Assembly (NCBI GenBank): GCA_033239525.1
Contig: BSYO01000023.1
Coordinates: 15,246,763-15,310,762, forward strand
Origin: Nepenthes gracilis
Taxonomy: Eukaryota > Streptophyta > Magnoliopsida > Caryophyllales > Nepenthaceae
Length of the DNA stretch: 64,000 bases
Direction: 5' to 3'
This document shows, piece after piece, positions 12,147-22,262 of this stretch. How positions within the stretch are numbered: the stretch's first letter is position 1; every line of letters starts with the position of its first letter. Below the pieces are notes generated by a model. That model saw only the letters and a program-made list of their open reading frames with translations, did no database searches and was not told the origin of the DNA. Made by a program: the position numbers and the translations under genes.

Positions 12147-13167
12147 TGTTGCATTCTGATTCCACGGGTCCGAGAGACGCAAATGTTGGGGACGTCCCAG
12201 CCGGATCTCTCAGAAAGGCTCGTTGATGAGGGCTGTTGGATCCGAGAGGTCCAATACGGCCGAGAGATGCAGAGGTACGTCCCGTCCGGTCCGTGGAGTC
12301 AGGCAACACAAGTGAATGATGTGTTGGACACGAGATGAGGATTGAGACCGGATGTTTTACGTGGAAAACCTCTTCTTGAATGGGGAGGAAAAACCACGAG
12401 GCTCAGGGCCTGTAAAGAGCTTCACTATATGGGTTGGAGATTTTACAGAGTATAGTTGTGAGGGTTAATCCTTTCCCTATTTCACGTTTTGTGTTTCTCT
12501 CCTAAGGAAGTTATGTTCGCTGGGAGTCTTTTTACTCTTCTCTGAGGAGTTGAGTATGGAGAGAGAGTGCCTGGTTGGAGCTTTAGGGTTCAGAATTGTT
12601 GAGTCTGGAAAAGCCCCTCCTCCTTTGAAAGGGGTCTTGCTGTGTATTTATAGTGGAAGCAGAGCCGTTGGGGAGTAGACACGTGGCGCCCATCCGGCGG
12701 TTGAGGATCTGGTCCACTAGCTTCCTTTAATGCAGCTGACGTGTGGAGAGTGGCATGCGGATGGCGTCGCTGCAGCATCTGAGCGTGTCAGGTGTACATG
12801 ATCTGGATATTAGCCTTGATTTGACTAGGCGTGCCCTGTTGATACGACGACTGGCAGTAGTTGCAGGCTTTCTTGGAAACCGGCGAAATAGGCTAGCTGG
12901 CATTCTCGCCCATGAACGGGCGGTTCTCGTCTGGTTGCAAGTCTCCTTGTAAGCTCGCGGGCTTGTGAGGGGGAGCAGCTCTTGTGGGGCCCTTTGGGGA
13001 AAAGTCCGAGACATTCTTCCTGACCGCTCGGGCAGCAGCGAAACCTCTCGGGCTCTCGGCCCTTGGGCTTCTCGCTTGGGCCATCTGATCTCCTCTACTC
13101 GTGAGAGTGTCTCTGGGCTTTTTTATTTGGATCGTGCTCTTATGGGCCTTCGTACTGGGGCCCAACA
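12147..13167 (-). repeat. 3' LTR of element D
   Basis: 1021 bp, TGTTGC...CCAACA, near-identical to 17247-18240. Read on the minus strand it has a TATAAATA box (complement of 12645-12652). Compared with the partner LTR it keeps 24 bp near 12789-12812 that the other copy lacks. Confidence 0.9.
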
Positions 13168-13182
13168 TAGCCCCCCATGCCA
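13168..13182 (-). other. Polypurine tract of element D
   Basis: The minus strand reads TGGCATGGGGGGCTA directly before the 3' LTR. This purine-rich tract is where plus-strand DNA synthesis would be primed, and it confirms the minus orientation. Confidence 0.8.
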
Positions 13183-13475
13183 AAGGACCCGAAATTCTCA
13201 GTCGTTTGGCATGAAGTCGCTCGATACTGTTTGGAGATGTCGGTCGTCCCGAGAGCGTACGTCCCGGCGGCGGCTCGGCGTTGACCTTGACAGTGGTTGT
13301 CCTCGGACCTTACGGGCCACCGTTTCACTTTCCTGCAGGAGCATTAAATGCCATATCCTGCTGATGTGACGCGCTATCAGGCACCTTGGGAAGGAGAGAT
13401 TGCCAGACTTCTGGGGCGAATGGCCTGTCGACGCGTGGCAAGGGTAATGAGTATGTCTTTTCGTACTCTAGGGTT

Positions 13476-13483
13476 TATTTAAA
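13476..13483 (+). promoter_or_regulatory. TATA-type box upstream of the element D antisense gene
   Basis: TATTTAAA lies 92 bp before the ATG at 13575, on the strand opposite to gag. Comparable TTTAAA boxes occur before the antisense genes of A (complement of 39354-39361), E (43584-43591) and C (55152-55159), which makes chance less likely. Confidence 0.5.
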
Positions 13484-13574
13484 CTGTCCCATTGCCCTGA
13501 TTTTTCATCTTCGCGCCTGTTTTTTGTCTTCTTCTTCGTTCGAGCTTCGTTTTCTCTTCCTTTCTTAGGTTTTC

Positions 13575-15673
13575 ATGGCGCCTAGAGTGAGAGACATTGT
13601 TTCCACGGTGACGCTTGACAAGCTCACGGAGATCCGAGCTCAGTATCAGATCCCTGAGTCTATGGCTATGATGATTCCGGAGCCGCATGATAGGGCGCTG
13701 TACCCTCCGGATGGCTTCATCACCATTTATGAGGCCCACCTCAAAGGCGGGTTACGGTTTTCCATCCCGATGGAGCTCTATGATATTATGAGGGCGCTTG
13801 GCGTGCCTCTCGCCAGGCTTCAGCCGAATGCGATGAGGTATCTAGTGTCCTGGTGTGTCTTCTTCCGATGTCATGAGAAGCTCTTGAATGCTCTTACGGT
13901 CAAGGTGTTGTTCTGCTTTACGCAGAACCTTGACTGGATCGTGATGACTCACCGCCCGGAGTTTTCTTCGCTATGTGGTGGCAACCCGGATTCCACGAGG
14001 GGTTGGAAGGACAAGTTCTTCTTCCTTGGCGTTTACGAGCACTGGGCCATTCCCACTACGTGGGGGAAGGTGGCTAGCTAGTACTGCTCTGACCCTTCAA
14101 GGGAAGACCGGAAGGAAGTGAAGGCGCACACGGACTTGGTGCTAGCCAATCTGTGGACCTTCCATTTGAACAAGCGCAACATCTGGCTGGCCGCTGACAA
14201 ATTCAGGGAAGCCAAGTGGGAACCGTGGGACGAGGCTCCCCGCCCAGTTCCTCTCGTAACGGCCAGGGAGAGACCGAGGACTGGGGGACCCACTGCTGAG
14301 CGCTCCTCGAGTGATGATGAGGATTTTGATATCGAGGACATGAGCGACGATGACGTGGCTGCTTCTCTGCCTACGAGGTCGGGGGCTGGCTCTTTTTCTG
14401 AGTCCTCGAAGCCTGGGGGTCTCGTCTTCACTTCCACTGCTAATACCTCAGCCGAGCCCTTAAGAGCTGTTGTGTGGAACAGAGAGCTTCCTGAGACCCA
14501 GACCTCTTGTGATGATGATGATGACGATGTTCCTCTGATCAAGAGGATGTGGACTGAAGCCTCTCTTCCGGGGCGCTCGGGATCTGGCGGGCTCGCCTTC
14601 ACTTCCACTGCTAATCTTCCTATTACACGCGCGGAGATTCTGCCTCAGAGCGCGCGGTCCTCGGACATCCAGCCCCCCTGTGATGATTTGGCTCTCGGCC
14701 CTCCTGTTACTTTGTCTGGCGATGTCTCGGGCAGGATTGATCATCCTCCCGAGGACATAGGAGGCGGGAGTGCCATGAGAGATTCAGAGAGGGGAATGTC
14801 GGCTGAAATGATCCGGGAGATGGTGGAGGTCGTGGATTTGAGTGTTGACGAGTCCGCGCTCTCTGATCCTTCTGGATGCCCTGTTGTGGTTGAACTGAGC
14901 AGTTATCTGAGGTTCTTAGGGGCGTTGACTTCGAGGTAGACCTTCCAGCGCCTTCCGTAGCTGGCGAGTCTGTATCCGGGGCGGCGCCTGCGGGGCTTAG
15001 GAGCGAGCCGCAGGAGTCCGAGTCCCACATGGAGTGTGGCATAGGGGACGACCCTCTTGTTTCTAAGGTAGCCTGTTGCTTCCCCTTTTTCTCTTGCTTT
15101 CCTCCGTTCGTGCTTTGACGAACTTTTCTGTTGCAGCTCCAAAGCTTGATAGCCGGCCTTAACGGGCTTGTGGGAGTGATTGCTCAGTCCCGTCTGGAAG
15201 TGAGGTCCTCAAGGGCAGCTCGTGAGGCTACACATCGGGCGGAAGCGGAGCTAGCTGGGGCAAAGGAGAAGATTGCTTCTCTCGAGGCCACCGTTAAGGA
15301 TCTGCGGCTTAGGCAGAGCCTCCTTCAGGAACGGATCCTTTGCCGGAGAGGAGAGGTTGAGGGCGTCCGTGCGGATTCTTGAGATGGCTCCTGTCTTTGG
15401 GCGGTAAGTTCCGGACGGTGTTCGCATGTCTTTGCCAGAGTGGCGCGATTGATCCGTCCGCGGTTCCCTATGGCCGTCCTCGATCCCAGGAATGTGGGTG
15501 CCTTGAGTATGGAAGACTTGTACGGTGTCGATGGTAGGCCTTTCCCTGGCCCTCCTCAGGCGGGGCCTGACAGTGAGCCTCTTACACCTGAGGAGGCAGT
15601 TCCGGTAGAGCAGACAGGATCTTCAGGAGCTCATGAGGCTCAGAGAGGAAGAGACCGAGCGGCACTCCCTTGA
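13575..15673 (+). pseudogene. Antisense gene (aORF) of element D, intron-containing, nearly intact
   Basis: Starts ATG at 13575 (MAPRVRD). Residues 1-168 form the conserved N-terminal domain (PPDGFITIYEAHLKGGLR, RLQPNAMRYL, GWKDKFFF), resembling the Pfam family 'putative gypsy type transposon'. A single TAG at 14079 interrupts it, then the same frame continues to 14937 through an acidic, Ser/Thr/Pro-rich region. A one-base shift near 14895 leads to a frame that runs into a GT-AG intron at 15068-15136 (69 bp). The next exon encodes an Ala/Glu/Arg-rich coiled coil (15137-15380). After another shift the C-terminal motif ARLIRPRFP appears at 15440-15673. Function is unknown. It lies antisense to gag, downstream of where pol would have been. 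Confidence 0.7.
15068..15136 (+). other. Intron of the element D antisense gene
   Basis: AAG|GTAGCC at the 5' end, a pyrimidine-rich middle and TTGCAG at the 3' end; 69 bp, phase 0. Open frames lie on both sides, and the coiled coil starts immediately after. Introns at the equivalent place are seen in A (37946-38035) and B (32184-32245). Confidence 0.65.
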
Positions 15674-16384
15674 CATGCTGTCTCTTTTTTTTTTCTTCAC
15701 TTTGTTTTTTGTTTTGTCATACTTTTGTACAGAAAATCTCTTTTTTGTGAATAAGACTTTGTCCCTTTTGCTTTAAAGCTTTGGATGTTTCTTTCGTGTC
15801 TTATTTGTACGTGTGTTTTTTTTTTTGCGGCACGTTGCCCAGCGCCTAACTTTTTGTTCCAAGCCGGGCGACTCCCTTCAGGCGTTTGACCCTTTGCCCT
15901 TTTGGACTTGGGCGTGCAGCCTTTTCAGGGACTTTTAGCTATTAGCCTTCTGGGTTTATTCTTGTCGCCCGGTCTCTAGGACCGCTTAGTCACGGTTGAG
16001 TTTCTGAGTTTTGACCTCAAGGGCCCGGCCTCTGGGACCGCTCTGTCGCAGCCGAGTTTTGGTATGACCTCAAGGGCCCGGCCTCTGGGACCGCTCGGTC
16101 GCAGCCGAGTTTTTATTATGACCTCAAGGGCCCGGCCTCTGGGACCGCTCGGTTACAGCCGAGTTTTTGCTTGTGGAATGCTGTAAGTTGCTGGCTACTT
16201 CCTGCTGCTCCGGGGCCGCACCCGGGTCTTCGCAGGAAGCGGTCGAAGAGAGAGTATGGAAACGCTTTGCTGTAAGGGTAACAAATGCACATTTTATTAA
16301 TGCACATTTTTCTTACATTGAGTGGCATCCAAGGCCCTTTGTCTCTCTTTTTTTTTCTTTCTCTCTCTCTTTTTTTTTTTAGTC
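15674..16384. repeat. Non-coding stretch of element D with a 54-bp tandem repeat
   Basis: T-rich sequence (15674-15960) is followed by about four copies of a 53-56-bp unit starting at 15967, 16023, 16076 and 16130, each beginning GCCCGGCCTCTGGGACCGCT. A T-rich run follows near 16350-16380. In A and C the same place, between pol and the antisense gene, holds a different 40-bp repeat. Confidence 0.75.
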
Positions 16385-17230
16385 TGCGCCCATTATGGCC
16401 TTGCCCCTCGAGCGGTTTGATCGGCTTCTCTTGCTCGGGGCCGCGCCCGGTCTTCGCGAGAAATGGTCGAGATATCCTTCCGTTGCCAGCCGCTCGAGTT
16501 TCACCTGGAGCTTTTTGCAGTCCTCGGTGTCGTGGCCGCGGCTGCCATGGTAATGTCAGTATTCCCATTGGTCACCTCCCTCCGGGTTCTTCAACGCCTT
16601 GGGCCATCTTAGGAACTTTTCGTCCCTGATCTGCCTCAGGATGTTGGTGGAGGAGTCAGTGAAGGCCAGTGGGCCCGAGTGTCTGTCTTCCCCAAGGACC
16701 ATCCGCTCGGGCTTATCGTGCCCGGACGGTCGTTGGGTCTTCTGGTGGGCGCTCTCCCTTCTCCTTCCTTCCCCTATCCTCGGGGACAAGAGGTCTTCTG
16801 GTTCTGCCGGCTGAGTTGCTTCGCCGGCTTTGGGTCCAAAGACAATCTTCCAGAGCCTCTTAAGCCCCCTCCTTGAATGGGCTGGACTCATGGACTTCTT
16901 TTTGTTGAGGTAATCCCTCAACTCGCTTGGAGCCCGCGCCGACTGCTGTCTCCGGAGCGCCGTATGGCGCGGGCTTTCGGAGCGTGGGCTCCTAGAGTGT
17001 TCGCTTTGCCCAGCCTGCCGGAGGTCATGGCCCGGCCCGGTGAGGCTGTCCACCTTACGTGCCCGGTTGCGCACGCTGGTGCTAGGGCCGCCGCTTATTC
17101 TGCCACCCGACGGGAGACATTCGTCGTGGCGGTCTTCTCCTCGGTGGAGGTGCTGCCTTGTCTGCTGAACATCCTTGGGGCGTTGTTTGTTGTTGGGGGT
17201 GGGAAGTCACTAGTTTTTGTTCTTCCTTCC
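16385..17230 (-). pseudogene. Gag C-terminal fragment of element D
   Basis: An open minus-strand frame (16556-17074) encodes an Arg/Ser/Glu-rich segment that ends in TNILRQIRDEKFLRWPKALKNPEGGDQWEY. This is the typical region just before the Gag zinc knuckle in Tat elements. After a frame change the knuckle-like HYHGSRGHDTEDC stretch and a KLERL helix follow, down to about 16385. The N-terminal capsid part seen in A and B is missing, so the fragment begins almost at the primer-binding site. Whether this short basic protein binds RNA is unknown. Confidence 0.7.
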
Positions 17231-17246
17231 TGACAGACGGGCGCAA
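17231..17246 (-). other. Primer-binding site of element D
   Basis: The minus strand reads TTGCGCCCGTCTGTCA directly after the 5' LTR, a variant of the TGGCGCCGTCTGTGGG pattern with one changed base in the core. Confidence 0.7.
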
Positions 17247-18240
17247 TGTTGCGTTACAGTTCCACGGGTCCGAGAGACGCAAAGGTTGGGGATATCCCAG
17301 CCGGATCTCTCAGAAAGGCTCGTTGATGAGGGCTGTTGGATCCGAGAGGTCCAATACGGCCGAGAGATGCAGAGGCGCGTCCCGTCCGGTCCGTGGAGTC
17401 AGGCAACACAAGTGAATGATGTGTTGGACACGAGATGAGGATTGAGACCGGATATTTTACGTGGAAAACCTCCTCTTGAATGGGGAGGAAAAACCACGAG
17501 GCTCTGGGCCTGTAAAGAGCTTCACTATATGGGTTGGAGATTTTACAGAGTATAGCTGTGAGAGTTAATCCCTTCCTTATCTCACGTTTTGTGTTTCTCT
17601 CCTAAGGAAGTTATGCTCGCTGGGAGTCTTTTTACTCTTCTCTGAGGTGTTGAGTGTGGAGAGAGAGTGCCTGGTTAGAGCTTTAGGGTTCAGAATTGTT
17701 GAGTTTGGAAAAGCCGCTCCTCCTTTGAAAGGGGTCTTGCTGTGTATTTATAGTGGAAGCAGAGCCGTTGGGGAGTAGACACGTGGCGCCCATCCGGCGG
17801 TTGAGGAGCTGGTCCACTGGCTTCCTTTAATGCAGCTGATGTGTGGAGAGTGGCATGCGGACGGCGCCGCTGCAGCATCTGAGCGTGTGCCTTGATTTGA
17901 CTAGGCGTGCCTGTTGATCGGCGATCGCGGTGGTGCGGAGCTTTCTTGAAAACCGGCGAAATAGGCTAGCTGGCATTCTCGGCCATGAACGGGCGGTTAT
18001 CGTCTGGTTGCAAGTCTCCTTGTAAGCTCGCGGGCTTGTGAGGGGGAGCAGCTCTTGTGGGGCCCTCTAGGGAAAAGTCCAAGACATTCTTCCTGACCGT
18101 TCGGGCAGCAGCGAAACCTCTCGGGCTCTCGGCCCTTGGACTTCTCGCTTGGGCCATCTGATCTCCTCTACTCGTGAGAGTGTCTTTGGGCTTCTTTATT
18201 TGGGCCGTGCTCTTATGGGCCTTCGTACTGGGGCCCAACA
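17247..18240 (-). repeat. 5' LTR of element D
   Basis: 994 bp, TGTTGC...CCAACA. The minus-strand TATAAATA box is the complement of 17745-17752. It lacks 24 bp after 17888 that the other LTR has. Downstream flank is CTTAT. Confidence 0.9.
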
Positions 18241-18245
18241 CTTAT

Positions 18246-19082
18246 ATATTAATATTATCATTTTTATAAATTAGTTATTAATTATGTAATATAATTTTCT
18301 AATTTCAAAATCTGAAGGAATATGAAAAAATTAATTTGATACTTCTATAATAATTACATCACATATACACACTAATATCGATTTTAAAATATCAGAATCA
18401 CAATTTAGTCCTGGCTCACATATCACTACTACTCCTAATTCTAACCACCTCCTAAAAATGTTATAATAATATATGGCAATTATTTAAATTACATTATTAT
18501 TTGTAAAAAATGCTAAAAAAAAAAAAAATTCAAAGAATACACAACATTGAAAGAGGCACATGAAAAATATAAGTGATAATAATTATCTTCAACTCCAACT
18601 AAACTAAAATTTTTAGGTGGTATATGGTCAAAAATTGTTCTATATCATTGGGAGTCGAATCGAGAGAGATTTGTGGAATTCATTATTTAATCAAAGAGCC
18701 ATTTCTAATGATAGAATATTACAATTTTAACGATACATCTAGAAGTGCTTGCAGTGCACATATATAAAAATTTCCTGATAAACTATTAAAAATAAGATTA
18801 TTTATCTTTTTTTACAATTCATACAAAAATTAATTTCTAAATTAATATACGTAAAATCTAATATTTTTTTAACTAATTATATATAGTTACTGAGTAATAA
18901 TTTATCTTATATTTTTGTTATAATATATTAGATTTCTTAAAAAATAGAAATTACAATAGAGAATTATTAGTTTTAAAGCTTTTGAGCCTTAGACACACTA
19001 CTTCCCTAATGTCTAAAATAATTAATATTGTTATAAATTAATTTATAATATTTAATAATATTTTTTTATTATTTTTGATAAT
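18246..19082. other. AT-rich host spacer between elements D and A
   Basis: Strongly AT-rich with no open frame of note and no recognised repeat. It is presumably the host target region in which D and A inserted. Confidence 0.6.
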
Positions 19083-19087
19083 ATTTT

Positions 19088-20110
19088 TGATGGGTACACC
19101 AGAATATGGGCTGGCCCATAGTCAACGGAGGCCCAAAACGGCCCACCGGACGGTCAACTTAAAAATGGCCCAACAGGACGCGAATGTCCAAATTTTGAAA
19201 AGCCCAAGACAGTCAACGCCAGCGTTGACCGTCTAAACTCCAATAGCCGGTTAACTCGCGTGCAGACAGTCAACTCGAGCGTTGACCAGAATCACTGTAA
19301 CAACAGGCCAAAAATAAAAGGCTTTTTATCGGCCTTGCCCACTTGAGCCCACGATCCATCAGACGGCCAGCAATGTCTCTCCGAGTATCTTCCACGATTC
19401 CAACTGGCTCTTAAAATGGACATTGACAAAATCGGCGCCCTTCTCATAAGGAAGGCGCCAGATTTTTTCAATCTCCTATCAATTGGGGTACTCCAACGGT
19501 AAAATACAAAGAATGAAGGTAGGCAATTTGGAAAGCCACTGACCACCGTGGAAGGAAGCTATCTTGGTCCGCTTGGCAACTAGTATCGGCTCTGAAAGGC
19601 AGGCCAACCAAGAATAACACATGGGATCACACCTTCCAAAGGGGGGAGATCACCTCATCAACCATAAATAAGCCATGAAATTTTCATTCAAGGTACACAA
19701 GCTTTTACTCACACAACGCCCACAACAACAACAGGGACAGACTTACAATTCTCTACTCTTTGCTGACACACAAGAAACCCAAGGTATACAAACGTGCTTC
19801 TGACAGTCGTTTACTTCCTCCCCACCATCAATATTCAAGAAGACAGCTTTGCCTCTCTTTCATCTGGAGATCCACACACTCTTGCACTATCTCTCTTTTT
19901 CAATTCTCAATTCTAGTAACATTCTCAGATTTCGAAGGTTGTTTATTGACTTCAGCATCGGAGTGTTTTCGGTGGTACAACTTTTCGCCGATACACTGAC
20001 CTTCTGTTCGTTTTAGTGGTGTGCAGGATCCAAACTTAGCAAACAGGGCCAAAACCAGGACAAGCGGATCAGCCCAAATCTGTTCAAAGTTCGGATCCTA
20101 GGACGCATAA
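19088..20110 (+). repeat. 5' LTR of element A
   Basis: 1023 bp beginning TGATGGGTACACC and ending GACGCATAA. The end was set by comparison with element B, whose TSD proves the ...ATCA terminus just before TTGG of the primer-binding site. The first 200 bases are packed with TTGAC/GTCAA cores (see findings). A TATA-like TAAATA lies at 19665-19670. Confidence 0.9.
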
Positions 20111-20111
20111 T

Positions 20112-20129
20112 TGGCGTCGTCTGTGGGAA
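20112..20129 (+). other. Primer-binding site of element A
   Basis: TGGCGTCGTCTGTGGGAA, two bases after the LTR. It matches the pattern shared by the other Tat-type elements apart from one base. Confidence 0.8.
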
Positions 20130-20159
20130 GCGCTTACAAAAGCCAAACACAAATCTGCA

Positions 20160-22260
20160 CAATGCTCGCTTTTTCACCGTCTGATTCTGCATTCGCAACG
20201 GTGAACACGAGAGCCCAAGCTAGTGATCTTGCTAGAGACATCACCAACCCCGACCAGGACCACGCTGCTGGTACCACGGTCAACGAGGCTACGGGCGAAA
20301 TTCCAGTGCCCTATTTTCAACAGCTGATGGAGTAGATGCAGGCCAACATGCGTCTGCTCCAAATACTTTGCTCTCAGAACGAGCAGTGACTGCAGGCGGC
20401 TCCTCCGATAGCCGTCCATACACCGGCCTCCAAAAAAGGAGGTCAGAGGAAAAAGAAGCCGGCCAAAAGGCCCGAGAGATCCCGAAACAATCCAGTCCCG
20501 GCCTCCTCTCGCATTCCTGGCCAGAACAGGCCTGAATAACTCTCTGGGAGTACAACTTCGCGAAACAGTCCGGAGAGAAGAAATCTCCAATACTCTCGGG
20601 CTGAAGATTGATTCGGGAGCGAGCATCCCGATTGCAGTGCATTGAAGGCGTGAGCGACCCAGTGCTTTGAACCCTCCAGAGACAAGATGGAGCTGAGGGC
20701 TTATCTCAACTCCAAAAGATTAGCAAATGCCACTCGCGCAGATCCGCAAGTGGACAAAATCTGGAACCGTGTGTTCCATGATGAAGAGCACGCTATCGAC
20801 TTGGACTGATCTCCTTTAACAGCAGAGATCCTGAACCGTCCACTTCCCACCAAGTTCAAGATGCCTTCCATTGACTTATACGATGAGAGCAGCGATCCGG
20901 TTGACCACCTGGATCACTTCCGCACCCATATGAGTCTACAAGAGTGGAAGACTCAGTGATATGCTGCTGCTTCCCGCTCACGCTGAAGGGAGACGCCGAA
21001 TCTGGTTCCATCACCTCCCTTTAGGCACCATCAGCAGCTTCCATGAACTCACGGATATCTTCCTGGCTTAGTATGCCTCGAGCCGGCGGGAAGAGAAGCA
21101 GCCGTGGCACCTGGATCACTTCCGCACCCATTTGAGTCTACAAGGGTTGGAAGACTCAGCGATGTGCCGCTGCTTCCTACTCACGCTGAAGGGAGATGCC
21201 TGAATCTGGTTCCATCACTTCCCTTTAGGCACCATCAGCAGCTTCCGTGAACTCATGGATATCTTCCTGGCTCAGTACGCCTCGCCCGAGGCGGGAGAGA
21301 AGCGGCGTGGCACTGGATCACTTCCGCACCCATCTGAGTTTACAAGGGTTGGAAGACTCAGCGATGTGCCACTGCTTCCTACTCACGCTGAAGGGAGATG
21401 CCTTAATCTGGTTCCATCACCTCCCTTTAGGCACCATCAGTAGCTTTCGTGAACTCATGGATCTCTTCTTGGCTTGGTATGCCTCGAGCCGGCAGGAAAA
21501 GAAACAGCCGTGGCATCTCTCCCACATTAAGCAGAAACTAGGAGAGAACCCACGACGATTCCTGGATCGTTTTGTGGCGGAGGCCAGGCAGATTCCCCGG
21601 ATCACGGAGGAGATGAAGTTGGGCAGTTTCATCTCCGGGCTGACCTACGGTGACTTCTTCAAGCACCTGGCCCACAAGAATTCTCAAACCTTCCGAAAAG
21701 CGGAATCCATCACCTTGGCCTATGCCGCAGTAGAGGGGGCTAAAAGGCAAAATGCCCAGAGCGGGCGGATCAGCCTCGATCATTCCCTAGAGAGGGAAAA
21801 AGAAAGTGCGACAGTAGTGATCACTCCCGCCAGAAGCAACATCAGACCGGGCCCTCGAAACGTAGAGACTACGGGCCCACCAGCTTCACCCCTCTGTCAG
21901 ACACGTGCTCGAACGTCCTCATGCAGATCCGCGGAGAGAAGTTCATGAAGTGGTCAAAACTACTAAAAAATGACTCTGGGAACTAGTCGAAATACTACGA
22001 CTTCTACCGCTCTGTTAGGCATACGATGGAGGACTGTAAGACACTGCAAAGGGAGATCGAGGAGCTGATTCGCAGAAGGCACCTCACCAAGTTCGTCAGG
22101 GGTTTCGGACAGAGCTCTGGAGCAACTGGCAGAAAGGGGCAGAAGTAGTCTCCTCCCCGAAATCGGGTTACAGCAGATGTGGTTAACATGGTCACCACCC
22201 GACCTGCTAAAAACCCATCTGGCAGCAAGGAATAGCAGACTGGGAGGAAGAACCAGCGCA
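20160..22260 (+). pseudogene. Gag of element A, decayed, with an internal triplication
   Basis: The N-terminus is recognisable by NTRAQASDLARDITN (near 20196), but the expected ATG has become ACG. Stops and frame changes are frequent up to 21240. The capsid core is best preserved at 21310-21900: DHFRTHLSLQGLEDSAMC, LKGDALIWFHHLPLGTI, PWHLSHIKQKLGENPRRFL and a DFFKHLAHKN helix. The C-terminal MQIRGEKFMKWSK block and knuckle remnant are at 21930-22080; the first Cys position reads Tyr. A 202-bp capsid segment is repeated in tandem (20909-21514). Confidence 0.8.
20909..21514 (+). repeat. 202-bp tandem triplication inside gag of element A
   Basis: Units start at 20909, 21111 and 21313, each opening CTGGATCACTTCCGCACCCA and running through the LKGD and dimerisation coding segments to CCGTGGCA. 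The copies differ by scattered substitutions and small indels. Elements B and C carry this segment only once. Confidence 0.85.
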
Positions 22261-22262
22261 CG

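Larger units (their letters stand above)
12147..18240 (-). mobile_element. Element D: short Tat-type element with gag fragment and antisense gene, no pol
   Basis: A 6,094-bp element bounded by direct LTRs and a perfect 5-bp TSD, CTTAT (12142-12146 and 18241-18245). The primer-binding site lies beside the right LTR and the polypurine tract beside the left one, so the element reads on the minus strand. Its roughly 4.1-kb interior holds a gag C-terminal fragment, a 54-bp tandem repeat and an antisense gene. No protease, RT, RNase H or integrase remains. It must have moved with proteins from another element (inference). The two LTRs differ by a few percent by eye. Confidence 0.9.

Noticed and set aside
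14078..14608. Minus-strand open frame of 176 codons opposite the element D antisense gene
   Set aside because: It mirrors the plus-strand aORF, which has the conserved domain, TATA box and intron. The minus frame has only Ser-rich low-complexity sequence.
15414..15438. Possible second intron (GTAAGT...GCCAG) in the element D antisense gene
   Set aside because: At 25 bp it is far too short for a plant intron; a frame change is the simpler explanation.
15967..16170. CRISPR-like array of spaced repeats
   Set aside because: Units are contiguous and similar over their full length, with no unique spacers; it is a tandem repeat in a plant retrotransposon.
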